In this document: one piece after another, positions 50,242 through 63,500 of the stretch
How positions within the stretch are numbered: the first letter of the stretch is position 1
Layout of the letters: every line of letters starts with the position of its first letter
Assembly: GCF_002443255.2 (NCBI RefSeq)
Contig: NW_019211456.1
Span: 25,289,061-25,353,060, forward strand
Origin: Varroa destructor
Taxonomy: Eukaryota; Arthropoda; Arachnida; Mesostigmata; Varroidae
Direction of reading: 5' to 3'
DNA: 64,000 bases
Notes under the pieces: generated by a model
The model's database searches: none
What the model saw: the letters and a program-made list of their open reading frames with translations, nothing else
Told to the model about the DNA's origin: nothing
Position numbers and translations under genes: made by a program

Positions 50242-53200
50242 CTCAATGTCACACAATAGAAATACAGTTGTCTTCGCCTAGTTTATACCATTATTCATTC
50301 AATGGCGCAGTTTTCGTCTTCGCTGCCTTGTTAGATAGAAATAGGACCTCGAACGGGTGTCCTTTTCAAAATGGGTCATTTATTTCGCTGAAGCCCGTAT
50401 TGCCTCCGTTGTTACTATAGTTTCTGTAACGATTTCTGTTTTCTCTGGAGACCGAGTAGGTCGACGCGCACCGCTTGCCGTGTGCCTCCTTCATCCTCGT
50501 CTTTTTCCTTCGACTTTTGCTATCCAGCGTAATGTAGGTTATTCTTTGCATATCCTTGTGTGATCTTTCAGTTTAGCTTTTGTTTTCGGGCTCTTTGTTG
50601 TGCCAACGTCTTCTCTAACATCAACTCAATGTAAACAGCTGCTGGATGCCAATTGCAACCAACTGACCTGTCAACTTTTTTGTTTTCTTTGTTTGGCTTT
50701 AGGGAGTCTATGGAATACACGTTGACATTAAGCACGGATGTTTCTGCTTCCACTTCACTAGAATCATCGTCACCATTATTCTTCAAGTTCAAACAAACTT
50801 TCGGGACGGTAAGCCTTCACTGCGACGCGATGTATTGACGAATAAAGATTGCTGCCTACAGCGGTGTTACACATCAGGGGTGGGGGTAGGTACAAGGGGT
50901 AACACCTTGTAATTAAGGAGAAGAGTTTTCGATCAGAAGGTAAGTGAAGGTTATCATATTTGCTGTTATTGAAGCACAACAAAATTAGCGTTGGTGGTCT
51001 AGACCGCAAACAATAATGGTCGCGTATCATCGCTTTCATAGAAGCCGTAGAAATGAAGTACGATTAAAGCTTAGTTTGAAAATGGATATAGTGGAAATAC
51101 ACACTTTTTTTTTGCAGGTAATATAAAGGTACCTTTTCCCCTCTACTAATTATAATTATTCTTATCCTAAAAGCAGTCCAACAGGTCTCACCATGTGTCA
51201 AATATGCGAAATTGGACTGAAGTCAATGAGAGCCCGACAGAGGTTTACAATGTTCGGTATATTAATCCGAACTAGTCTTGGTTTCAGTAGCACGCTTTTA
51301 TCATCAATACCATGACAAGTGTTGCTCAATAAACAAAAATCCATAAAAGATGTCGCCTCAAATTTCTTTTTTTTTTTTTCCTGCAATCGGCTCCATGGTA
51401 CTTAGTGCTACGGTAGAAATAAGATTAGTTTCTTTTAAGACCGTCTATGGTAGCGAAGTCTTTATAGCGCTACAACATGGAATTGAGCCTCGGCCTTTAT
51501 TTCTTTTTTCCCATAGACATAGCTTATATCGTGTTCACCCCTTGTATAGCTTTAAAGCTATCATTGTTGCCGCTCCGCAACTCGATTGCTGGCGTCGCTC
51601 GATCGTAGGCGACAACTGACGTGGATGTAACGTCCATACATATTATATAATGTATTTAGTTAATATTATAACGTATAGATAGAAGCTCATAGATACATCC
51701 GACCACCTTTCCGTGTACCCGGGATAAGCATAGTCTATCCAGTTCCTTCAACGTATCAAATGGCGGCAACAACGACAACAATAGCAACACATACAATGTT
51801 GGATACGACAACAATTTCATCAATAAGCAAACCAGACAGGATGCAATTATTACGCCTCGTATTTTTTCATTTTGGGTTTGGTCCCTCCATCGCCCGTCTC
51901 TGCAATCAGCAAACGATCTATAGAGTATTTTATTGTTTCGTCTCTGACCATTCGATCTTCAGACGACATTTTCACTTCGAATGCTACTCAATTAGCTTTC
52001 ACTGAATGGCACATCGTGAGAAGCAGCAGAATTCGCTCGTTCCACTGTGGCCGCAATTGAAGCATTTGATTTTTGAGAATTGGCAAGGTCCTCTTTGGCA
52101 CAATGTATCGTCCATGCGTGACCACGTCGCGAGCTTTTTTCGCCGCTTGTTACTAATTGTCTTAACTTCGTTGTGTGTTTCTTTTTCTTGTTTTTAATTA
52201 AACATTTTGATTTATTCACGATAGCAATTCTTCAGGACTGTCTCGGCCCTTAGCGGCGACAGGCACTAAAGAATGGACGGCCTTAATTTTTATTTAATTC
52301 GCTCTCTCATGTCATTTTGCTTTATTTTTTCGTACAGCCGTTACCCAATTATAACATTGTTACGATATTAATCATCATTATTAACGTGGTTATCATTGGC
52401 CAAGCGAGCTGATAGATTGCGCAAAAGCAATTAGACGGTTAAGGAACAATCGCTTGACTCGTTTGGTTTTTCTATTCTCGAGGAAGTGGCCATATATTTA
52501 GACGTAATTGAGTGGGAATCATCGAAAGAACAGATCAGTGAGCGAGATTTTATCTCCTCAGAGGTCTATTTGGATCTGATTTTCGTCCTGTTCATCGCTA
52601 ACAAAAAAATCGTTGGCTAGATACGTGGCCGACGGTGTTCGGTGAAACTAAAAAAGCGTTCAAGTCGAGCGGAACGCTGACCAGTTTCTCGCTCACATTT
52701 ATGTTATTACTGTCTAGCTTTATATAAGCTACGTTTATTTCTATACTGCGACTGCTGCCATCGTCGCTAATGCCGCAGACGCCGGTCAATTGAAAAAGGT
52801 TTTGCACTCCATGCGCCGCCCAGTATCGGCACGTTGCGTTCGCTTCTCGTTCACAGCATCACTTGCAGAATTAGAGCGTAGGAAAATCTCCTTCGAAGGC
52901 CTCGGGATCATCTAAAGTGGTGCAGCAGCAGAAAAGATTCAAGCTAGACGAACGAAACATTGAAGAGCTAGCTAGTGAACATGCTCAGGCTCAACGGCCT
53001 GTATTGGTTTGGAAATTTGTTGATCAACCGAACCACCTATGGCGTGCTTGTCCTTTCAATGATACTGTCCGACGTTTTCTTTCGACGTCGCCTCTCCGTC
53101 TTCGCATCGGCAGCAGTAGCAAAGGCCATTATCTCACAGAAGCCAACACGCGCAGCCTGGAGCGGCCGTTATGTCGCTCATCTTTAGCATTTGCTGCCGG

Positions 53201-56200
53201 AGGCAACGAGCGCCATAACGACCACCAAGGTTGACGGCTATAGCTAGAGCAATAGTTGCGGCAGCCGCATCATTTCATAAATTCGATTCGATCAGTGGAG
53301 TCTTCCTATAGGGTTTGACAGTGACGCAGAAGCTGAGGTTTATATACTAATATCATTTGTTTTTTGTCAGTTTTGTTAAAGCTTTCGGATGTCGACCGCT
53401 AGTTGTAATGGCGCTACTGTCACGCACCCGCTGCAAGGCCGCTGTTGCAGTTGGTCACGCACAATGTCGCCAAGATCCGCTTCGCGCACGCTACCAAGGT
53501 GGGCCACTAGTAATCGGCAAGGAAGACAATAGCATTGAGACCAAAAAGCAGTAGCAAGATATTATTATAATCGGATTTCCCGTAATCTCTGAGCGGCCTT
53601 TTGCGCATTTCCTTCAACTTTAGCAACGATTTGGCAACAGCTTCGCTGCCGTCAGGAGTGTAGGTGGTGGTCCATGCTGCCTTTATAAGCACATAAACTA
53701 CGAAGACACCTCTGGACTTCGTGAGTGTCCCCAGCAGAAGTTACAAAGTAAATTGTATTTGCTATCTCGATTGAAACTATGTGTTCTTTATTTATTGCTT
53801 TTTAGTCGTTTCGATTTAGTTAATGCATCAGTGTTTGCCGGCACGCACCGATATGCGTACGCGTGTGTCGAACGTGTCGGGGAACATTTACGCGCCGCGC
53901 ATAGAGATATATCAATGAGTTCTTGCGTTTTCGACTGCAGTTAATCCTTAACCTTAGGTCAACCTATAAAATAACGAAAGTCGAACAAAGTGGTCCAGTA
54001 TATAATCTATAATAGTATATATTTGTGATGTTTTTACGAAGTAGAGAGATTTCGGTTAAGTTATGGTATTCCGTTCGCTTATCTGGTAGAATAGTGCAAA
54101 GGCAACAGTTTTCACAGAAATCAGATGCCTTACATCAAAGTAAATTGCAAACACCCGGCAGAGCTGTTATTAAACATTGGACCCAGATACTAGCTGGCTC
54201 ACCCACCTTGCTTCTGGCTTTGAAGCCTCAAAAAGCAACAATTAATAAGCTAACACAGTTTTGCACTTCAGATAAATAAGCCAACGTATTTTGATTGATG
54301 TATCGTTAGCATGAGCTTCATTGCAATTAATCACGAGATAATTACGGATACTGATGTGGCTGGTGATTAGGCTAACGATAGTTATGGCCAAATTGACGTC
54401 GCTATTGCTGTTACTGATCCTGCTAAATGAAAACCGAGGAAACAGCACTAAATGCAACTCCAGTCCCCCTATATTCAACTCTATTAGATCTTATTTTTAC
54501 CATATTGAACAGTGGTAAAGCAATGAGCAGAGATGAAGAACAGGAATGAACGTAAATGTACAACTGTGGTTATTGCCATGGCGTCGGAGACGTCATCGAC
54601 TTATTAGACGCTGCGTTATTCCGCCGACGCGCTGGCCGTATCGCTGTTCTAGTGCGCTGTAAATCTGCCGACCGCTAGTTGCGATAACGATAGCGAAGGA
54701 TGATGGAAAACGATGATCACTCGATTGTTTTTCTTTCTTTCTTTCTTTCTTTATTGTTTGTCCATCTGTGGCTGGCTTTTCTTTCAGCTGCGTGAAGTCT
54801 GCTAGCGCTGGTTCTAGCCTATGCCTAAAATAATGATAATATCCTAATAAGGTACTATTTTCTGTTGTCACTAGAATCGACTGCTGAGTCAGGAGTGTTA
54901 CTGCTTCTACTGTAGTTATAATTATTGTGTCTTTGTTGCTTCTGCACTCTGTTTGCCTGTGCAGCTATTTTTAGGGTTTTCAGTCTGTCTACTATTTCAT
55001 CTCTTATCGCTTTCCGCGTCTAGGTCCCGAATAAACTCTTTTAAAGAGGAATTGGTGAAGCTAACGGAGGAGATGAAGATAACCGGACCTCTAGAACGAT
55101 CATAAGCTGTAATAAATTGTACCCTCATTGAACAATAGGATGACAACCGAGTAGGCTCCACTACAAACAGGAGCCATTTAACTAAACCCAATTAAACAAA
55201 TCCGGACCCAATTTAAAGCTAAACGTCACCAAATCAGCTATAAGTTCCGCGTGGAAAAAAGACTGTTTGCCAATCTATCTTCAACAATCACAAACATCTG
55301 AGTAGTGTTATTGTACTTAGTTTCCATTTAAACACCATATCACAGCATAAGAAGACACCGTATTGACCATTGACATAAATAAAGTGCAAACAATCCCCAA
55401 CAGGCCCACAATGGCAATTGCTAGAGACTTTTGCAATGCTAAAACGATCAGAGAGAAAAGAAACACACAAACCCCTTTACAAGTGTGACAATAGCAATAA
55501 ACTATGATGCACTGATTGAAATAAGCAAAAGTTGTTCTATCGTAGCTATTACAACTATTATTGTTCCTGCACTTTCTAACGGGATCGAAGTAAAATCGAG
55601 AGAGAGCGAGACAGATAAGCAGGTTAAGTTGAATCAAAACAAAACTCTTCCCGGAAAGCATTCTCTTTTTCTAAGTTCTGTCTTTGATCCCACCTACTTC
55701 CCAATAGACCCGGGTCGCAGTCGTGTAGTAGTGTTCTTCAATTGCTAGACATTACCATAGTGACTTCTACCACTGACGCGAGCTCTCCTGTAACCACCAG
55801 TGACATTGTCGTCCTCGTACTAACAAACGGCCAGGTTGACATTCGCTGTTGTATTTCTTATACCTTTCAAACATGTATCAATTAGAATTTGCTTTTCTAC
55901 GTCTCTGTTCGTCGTTGCTCAACGCAGTGATTACTAATTAATGGCTTTAAATTAAGGCCAACTGAATGGCTCCTTTTAAGCTTATCGTTCGTGTTCATTT
56001 TGCCTGACATTTAATAGCATCTACATTTTGACCTGTGTTGTACTTTTTGACCTCTTGTTCGAACCTAGCGACCAGCAAAAAACTTCAAATAAAAATTCAG
56101 AAGAGCAGAGAACGTGATCAAAAGCAAACTTGTGCGTTAAAATAAAAGAGATACCATTTATAGAAGGTGATGTTTGAGCATCCTCTAAACCGAATTTGTA

Positions 56201-57779
56201 ATGATAAGAGGAAATAAGATTGAGGTGAGGTAATAACAGCTTTTGAGGTCGAACGAAGTAAACATTTCCCTACTAGAATTTCGCAATACATAGCCGTCAG
56301 CTTTCCAAAGCCAATTTCGGCTATTAAAGGTGAGGATTCGAGGCCCAATTCATACGCTTACACATTGAATTTATGACTAATCATGACCTCTGTAGGCCGA
56401 GCGCTTTCGCTTATGTCAAAATGCACACAATGAAAGATCTTTGCAGTAAATCGTCCGTCTCGATAGATTTGTCACAGTCAAATCAATCAGTAGTTTGTCT
56501 ATGGAAACTTGCCACCTCTGTTAACATCTAAACATACTTATTTAGTAATAATAATAGTAGATATCGACAATTTATGACGACGTTAACTGTACTCTGCGTA
56601 GTTTACAAGTTGTATGCTGTAGTTAATAACCTACGAGAGATAAACAGGTCTGTTCTCGGCATCAGTGCGTTATGATGACGGTATTAGAATACTGAGCCCA
56701 GCTTAATAACCTACGTGCACATCTGTCCGGCCTGTCTACAGACGGCTTGTCTATTCTACAGCGTGAACTATGGAGGGCAAGAGAATGGTGCTACAGAAAG
56801 ACTAAACGTTGCTGTACGCCCCATAGCCGCGCCTTCAACGCTAAAGACAATATGTGGGCGGGCAGTGTCCAACGTCGTCTTTACGGGTCTATTGTGTTTT
56901 TATCAATTCTTAAAAGAGATTGATAGAAGGAAAAGCGCCAGGGTAACATTAGCAAAGCTATTTCGATGCGAAGAATGAGGTCTTCGGCTACGAATATTTG
57001 TCGAGATCTATTGTGAGGTTCAGTGTCGTAGAGGCCTGATCACTGGTTGGCTGACTTCGCCGTTATACAAACGCGGCTAGGTATTTCCCGTGTAACCAAA
57101 AGTGAATCCCTGTTATCTACGCTTCCGATTGACTGCTGGTCTATCGGCTATTTCCTATATACCTCATTGAATTTCTATGGGAAAGCATGCCACTAGGAAA
57201 GCTACATTTGAGGGTAAAGGTAGCTCCAGAAAGGCACCGTGAAGAACGACAAGTTGATTTCGTATTTACTAAATTCATCTTTTTTGTCTTTGCCTAGTTT
57301 TCTAATTCACTCTGGACGCACTTCTGTTACAGTTAAAATTATCCTATTGTTATGCTCAATAGAATCGCGGACGTAGCATAAATTAGGTCGCCTACGGGTA
57401 CGGCCAATGGGAACATAAAGCCGGTAGCGTTACTCGTAAAAGTTGAATAAGCCGACGCGGAATGGCCGACCGCATGTGTTATAATGACAAGGACAGATTA
57501 TATTCGTTCATTTGCTTTCTTTCCGCCTTAGAATTTCTGCCTGATGCGTAATATAACAGGCGTGAACAGGCAATATTCTGTTTGATCATTCGACAATACC
57601 AACATTGGCCCGACCGCTGTTTAGTGGCTCCTAATGGATTTTCTTTGTCATGCGCAACGCCGCTGTCAGCGATCCTGACATGTACATTGTTGTCGGCGTG
57701 GATCGACGGACGCCACTGGTCCTCGAAATTAAATTTTCGATGGGGCACGACATCTTGAACCTTTCGCGCAAACGCATTT
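50242..57779. other. Uncertain; several minus-strand open frames, no firm gene
   Basis: Minus-strand frames at 50568-50792, 51198-51386 and 52598-52848 have protein-like residues but no complete exon boundaries. A plus-strand unit at 50702-50809 has a strong acceptor (ggctttag) and donor (gtaagc) over the first of these. East of 53 kb I see only chance-length frames and the CTTT repeat. Confidence 0.4.
54733..54752. repeat. (CTTT)5 tetranucleotide repeat
   Basis: Five perfect CTTT units follow a T5 run. On the minus strand this reads as a Lys/Glu-rich run inside a chance open frame. Confidence 0.92.
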
Positions 57780-57802
57780 CACACACACACACACACACAC
57801 AC
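57780..57802. repeat. (CA)n microsatellite
   Basis: About eleven CA units end at catgcacag. Confidence 0.95.
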
Positions 57803-57946
57803 ATGCACAGAGATATAGAAGACACAAAACATACAAATAGTGCCGAAAAGAAGATCGTTGCGTATTCGTCTGAGACCACCATCTGAGACACGTTGATATT
57901 CAGACCACACTGATATTAGCGGATAGACGTAAAGGGGCAGACGCAA

Positions 57947-57968
57947 AGAGAGAGAGAGAGAGAGAGAG
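57947..57968. repeat. (AG)n microsatellite
   Basis: Eleven AG units lie 145 bases after the CA repeat. Confidence 0.95.
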
Positions 57969-60343
57969 TACGGAACATTAATTGAGAAAGAGAAACAAGG
58001 AGAGCTATGGTAAACTCATCGAATAGGTCATCGTATCATCACCGAACGGACAGATAAATACCGAGACATGCAGATACCACATTCCGCTGTGATGTATCAT
58101 TGAAATGCTACTTATCGCGTTCTCCGTTACTCCCTCACATTGTAATCAATAGAAAGGCAACGACAATAGCAAACGCTTCAACTACGGCGGCAAAAAGAAA
58201 TTTCAATATCACCAGCAGCAGCGTCGATCTGGACGACTCTGTCAGCCAGATCTTCTTGGCGTTCGACGAGCGAGCGAGCAGCCGAACGTACGCCTATAGG
58301 AATGGCGACTGACCAACCGCCTGCTGGCGATAACGGAGACGACACATGATGGCGACGAAGCGCTACGACTCGAGATCGTTTCGTCACCGCAGCAATCATC
58401 ATCAAAGCTTTCGTCGCTCTTTTTTTCGTCTCATTTATCGTTGCGCTGAAGTATATCTATGTATTATTCGGCGGCTGTTGGTTCGTCCATTTCATTTGCA
58501 AGAGGCGAGAGTGAATCAAACGAGCAGAGCTGCTAGGCCAATTGCTTTTCGATACCAGCCCTTTGGCCTGGAGCGATACTGGATCGGAGGGTTGCTTACG
58601 GCCATTAGTAGGTGGCGCCCTCTGTGATATACCCATATGCAGACGCGACGGCGACACAGAGACCAAGCCGAAATAGTAAATCAAACAAGGAAAACAAAAG
58701 AAAAAATGATGTCTAACAAGGAGAGAAGGAACAGGACAGTGGGCGCGGTTGCTTCGCTCGTGGCGATGGCTCCTGCCATCGCAGCTGCAACAGCAGCAAC
58801 AATTTAATTATTCTACAACTGTCTGACTCTGTGGATCTGACTAGTTAAATACAATAAAAAAAAAAAGACGCGATAGATAGTGCCGGCGCTAAACAAGACC
58901 GATTGTGACTAGGCCGCAGACAAGTTAAGGAACCGACCGAGAGGCGATGCTACTGCCGCTGGTAGCATCACCGTCACCTCCGACGCTCTGTGGTGTATTG
59001 GGAAATAAAAGCATGAAGTCATCATGTAGTGAGGATAATGAAGATGTATGGCCAATATAAGAGGAACGCTGGAGAAAGAATGGTAACCATGGGCGTATAT
59101 GTGTGTTGCGGGGCGCATACAGCGCGTGTCATTCGATGGGTGCTATCTTCCGGAACTGAAAAATTTAATGAGTAAAGTACTGCACATGATGAACGTCACG
59201 AGAAAATCTTGCTAATGATGGTTGCTGTACAGACGCTAGAGCATATATATACAGATATATATTTATAAGGAACAACAGGGTATCATCTGTGAGCGTGTGA
59301 TGCGAAGCCGGGAAGAGGACAAACCGGCAGGACAACACTGCTCATCTAGTGACATCTACTTCGACATCTAAACTATTGCCTGAAGGTAGACGACGAAGGC
59401 TGACCACTCCTAGATGGTCTCTATCTACACTTAACGTTCGACCGCCGCGTCTCGCGCTGTTACTGCCACATCGTGTATCCCTTTAAGCAGATTTCGGCTG
59501 CGGGTACTTGACTGCCGCAGCTGGCCAGTAGTGACTTAATCGGTCAATGAGTCGCCCTGTTCATGCGATTATCAGTACGTGACACCGCAAGTGCGTAGTG
59601 AAAACTAACATGATGTATCATCTGTACGTCTGTCTCAAGATTTCAAGACGCCACCATCGTTCTTGTCCACGCAGCTGCTAGTTGTAACTGTCGTTCTCGC
59701 CATAACATAATATGGCAGCCCACGTCCCTTTGTTCTTCTTTCTCCACCCGGAAGTTGCCGAGCCTCCAGAACTCAGCCAAAGGTTACGGCACGGAAGCTG
59801 CTGGTACTGCGGCTTGACGCCGTGTCGACCTCGTCGTCATCGGTGGTGACAATGCCGCGTGAACTGGTAACGATCTATGCATCCAACAAAAGTAGTTGTT
59901 GTCGCGGTGGACGAAACAGCAAGCAAAGTCCGATGCTGCTGCTGTCGTTGGCGGCAGGAACAGCGGCGCTGGCTTCTGTTTACTTTTTTTTTCCGCTTTT
60001 TGAAGCGGATCGCATTGAGCGTGGAACGAACGAGTGTGGTCTTTTGAAAAGTTATTGGTGCGGGCATCAGTTAAAGTTTCTAATGGAGCGAGCAATGGCG
60101 CCAGCCACAGTCATTGTGGTAGCAAAACAAGCACGCAGCAGCTAGCCAGACTATTTGCTTCTTTCTATCCTTTTTTCACTATTCTGTGTCTGTTTGTCTG
60201 TTTTTTGGCCACTGTTGCCACGATTTTCGGTCCCGCCGCTATTGTCACCGCCGGTAGCAGGACGCTGTCATTCACTGAGTGACACCAGCGTCAGCACTGG
60301 ACAGCAGCTCGAATATAATTTTAGAAATTTTGATTTGCTTTCG
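57969..60343. other. GC-richer repeat-bearing DNA, overlapping frames
   Basis: CAG/GCA words and CpG-rich patches produce open frames on both strands (58.1-58.6, 59.8-60.1 kb). A plus-strand frame from the ATG at 59852 has a hydrophobic middle, but the minus strand is open over the same bases. I do not call any of them. Confidence 0.4.
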
Positions 60344-60586
60344 ATGGCTACCGAATGTAAACCCAAATCCAGCGAACAAACGAGCGAAGATACGGACACG
60401 GCAAAGACGAATCTAAAAAGAAGCACCACGACAGCAACGACGGCAAAAGGTATCGCAGCGATTGAATATTCATTTCTTCCGAAGAAAAGGTCCGTGGAAC
60501 TATTGTTGGTAACGAGCGCGAATGCCGTTCTATTTATTATAAATATCGTGGCACTGGGGAGGGGGGGACCTGCAAATGGCTATTGA
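60344..60586 (+). CDS. Small open frame with a possible membrane segment
   Basis: This frame has 80 codons from an ATG in a good context (cgATGG) to TGA, and extends upstream without a stop to about 60155. The peptide starts hydrophilic (MATECKPKSSEQTSEDTDTA), has basic and Thr-rich spacers, then KKRSVELLLVTSANAVLFII as a plausible single transmembrane helix, ending GRGGPANGY. An AATAAA lies about 600 bases downstream at 61194. Donor-like words inside (AAAG/gtatcg, TTG/gtaacg) would make it a first exon instead. No family is recognised. Confidence 0.22.
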   Translation: MATECKPKSSEQTSEDTDTAKTNLKRSTTTATTAKGIAAIEYSFLPKKRSVELLLVTSANAVLFIINIVALGRGGPANGY

Positions 60587-63500
60587 ACGGCGTCGAAGCG
60601 GAAAGTTCGTTGTGTTTTCTGCGCAGTCGTGCGCGATCATGTGGGAAATCAACAGCACTTAGTCCCCACGGCAGAAGTGGCCAGCATTCAACTTTGCCTA
60701 TTTCCAGCCATTTTGGTACCGGCCAGAGGATTCAAAAACGCGCACTGGCATATACACACGTACGAATACGCGCCAATACAACGCATCCTAATGCCGAAAG
60801 CATGACGCGATTGACAACCCTGTGGGCTTCTTGCTTCAGGATTGTAGTTGAAGTTCTCCAAAAAAGCGCAGCAGTCCGATAAAAAAATATTTGCTCGTCC
60901 ATCAATAGCTTGATTAAAACGTAAGAGGTGCCCACCACAGCGGTGACGAGCAGTTCCCGTTTACGATTACTCCGTCCAGCAATTGTCATGTACTTTGTTC
61001 AATAGCATGCCTGTCGACAAAACCTAGTAAGCAGAAAAATATAATCGTAACGGAGTTGCTAACGAACGATTGCCCCTGTTACTGTTAGGAGACTTAGTCT
61101 ACAATAACGACAAGGCGAGCTAATTTAACGTTAACGATTATGGACACCACAATTTCCCAGATGGTGTTTCGTGTCTGGACTACGATGCCCCAAATAAAAG
61201 TAGCGTGTATTCTTATTCGGTAAAACTTAGATGGAAGTAATGCTAACTTCATTGAAAATGATAACAATAATACTGACGCATGCAATTTTAAGCATCCAGC
61301 ATTTTTACCAAATGCATGAATCGTACTGGTTACTCTCTTTCAAGTTTCCTAATAGCCCGTATCTTTTCTATCTCTTATCGAACATTATTGCTATAAACTA
61401 ATGCAGCCTTGAGGCATATGCATAATAAGTGAATAAGGCGTATCTGAACTGAGTTAAGAAATCTGTGTCAGACGAACCGCTGCCTAATTTCACGTCAGCT
61501 TCCAAAGAGCATCTACTTGGATACGACTGTTATAAAGGTATCAGGCCGAAAATCACATACATCGGTTCTGTCCTGGCTAGCTATTGTGTCTGTTAACAGG
61601 TGGCGCTAGTAGTGTGGTCCAACGAGGCCAAGACACCGTATACGGCAGGTTACGCGCTGTGCCTCCTTCGAATGCGGCCGATGTCCGAATCGCCACACAC
61701 GAAGTCACGATGTAGCAGCGGCATCGGGTCATGTCCTGCGCGCAAAGGGGCGTCCCGTGCCACCGCTGGCTGTTGTTAAGCGATTTAGGCGACGACTCAA
61801 TCTAATAATAGCAATACGATATGTAATGCATGAAAGCTGATTTGCTGTTGTCGTTGGCTAGCGCGAAACGACGTTCTTTATGGCTTGTGCCGGCTGTTTT
61901 AGTTGTTGCGACGAGACTTTTGTTGAGGTATTATATAATACATCATATTTACCACCATAAAAGTATGAGCATCATCATTATCATAACCATTATGCTTTTT
62001 GTCGTAATCAACGTTGGAAACCGCACCACTGTCTTCAGTGATATAGCAAATGTCTACATTGGGTCATCCTAGCGGACTTAGGCTACCTCACCATCAGCTT
62101 GGACAACGAACTTCTTTACAGCTCACTATCTGCTGTCCATTTGCTTAATGTGAGGTGAAAGTGAAGCTTTTAAATATTTTAACACCAAACCCAGTATTTG
62201 CTAGCAAAATAGCGGCTATAGCAGCGTCATCAATAGCGATTCGATATCACAAAGGAGTAGATCCGTCTTTGCACCGCCTTATAAGCGTTGTTCATCTCGT
62301 TGCGGCAGTTTTGTCATAACTTACATACAGTGGTTGTACGAGAGGTCCGGCAAAAAAATACGATCATCACCACCACCGCCACCACAACCAGGTATCAAAC
62401 TAATTAATGACAAATCTTTCCATATAGAACGGCGGGAGTCCCGTAGGTCGCTAGAGGGAGACAATTATACGCGCCAATGGTGTAGGAAGGAAGGCAACAC
62501 AATTCAGCATAACGTCACAATGCTTAGACCTGATCGCGTTATGCAACAGAATGGCGTTTAGGAACCCGAACGGATAGCGCCAAACAGTGTGGCCTGTGAC
62601 ATCTGTACTCTTACAACGGTCTCTCGCGATAGGTGAAGTATATAATAACTACTAGTGTTTAGAGTTGCGCTCTTGTTGATGAATAGTCCCTACCCATAGT
62701 AAAGAACGATTGCTTTGCCGTGTCCTGACAAGACGAGCCTGATCGCCTTCCAAATCATAGGGGCCACCTGTTTAGCTGTATCCTCATTTACCCCCCTGCT
62801 TTTGTATTCTCATTTTCCAATCTGTTCCGTATGATTAGTGCGCATGTTCGATTACGTGTTCATGTGCGGGTCGAAAAAATTCAAAATATATGGCAGTCGC
62901 AATTGACAAAGGGTTGGATGGTGGTTGGTTTAGGCTAAGTCGGTAAGACAGCAAGCTGACGACTTTCGGAGATTTGCTACTGGAAATATAATGCTCTCCG
63001 AAGCCAGGTTTTTGAGGGAGGGTCGCTATCGTCAATCTAACTCAAGCACAGAATACAAGATCGGCTATTTAGGCAATATTCTTCTCAGCAAATACGATTC
63101 TGGTATATAGAGAAGTTTTCGAAAGAATGTAGTTATTCTTTCCCCCCGTTGTCTTCATCTCTCTAAGGAACAATCTATCTAACGATCTGTCTCAATCGTT
63201 CGATGGCTTTTGGTGACAAACTGACGCTGTTCCGAGCAGCTATCAAACATGAAGTCAAATGATGACCTTGCCGTTCCCAGCGGTATACCCAGAGCTACAG
63301 TAATGACTGCGAATAATAATACCGACAATAGCTGCAAAGCAGAGAACTCTCGGTAGCACGAAATGGTAGTCTGGCTGAAGACTTGCCTTCATTATATTAC
63401 ATCTTTCATGCTGAAGTGGTCATCATACATAGTGATCTAGTGAGTTGCCGCCCTGTTCACAATATAAGATTCAGTCTAACTGGGCTTCTTCGAGGTATCA

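Noticed and set aside
57479..57748. Minus-strand frame with QCWYCRMIKQNIACSR, considered as a transposase cysteine-rich tail
   Set aside because: The cysteine spacing does not fit the piggyBac C-terminal pattern, no catalytic part is nearby, and no terminal repeats were found.
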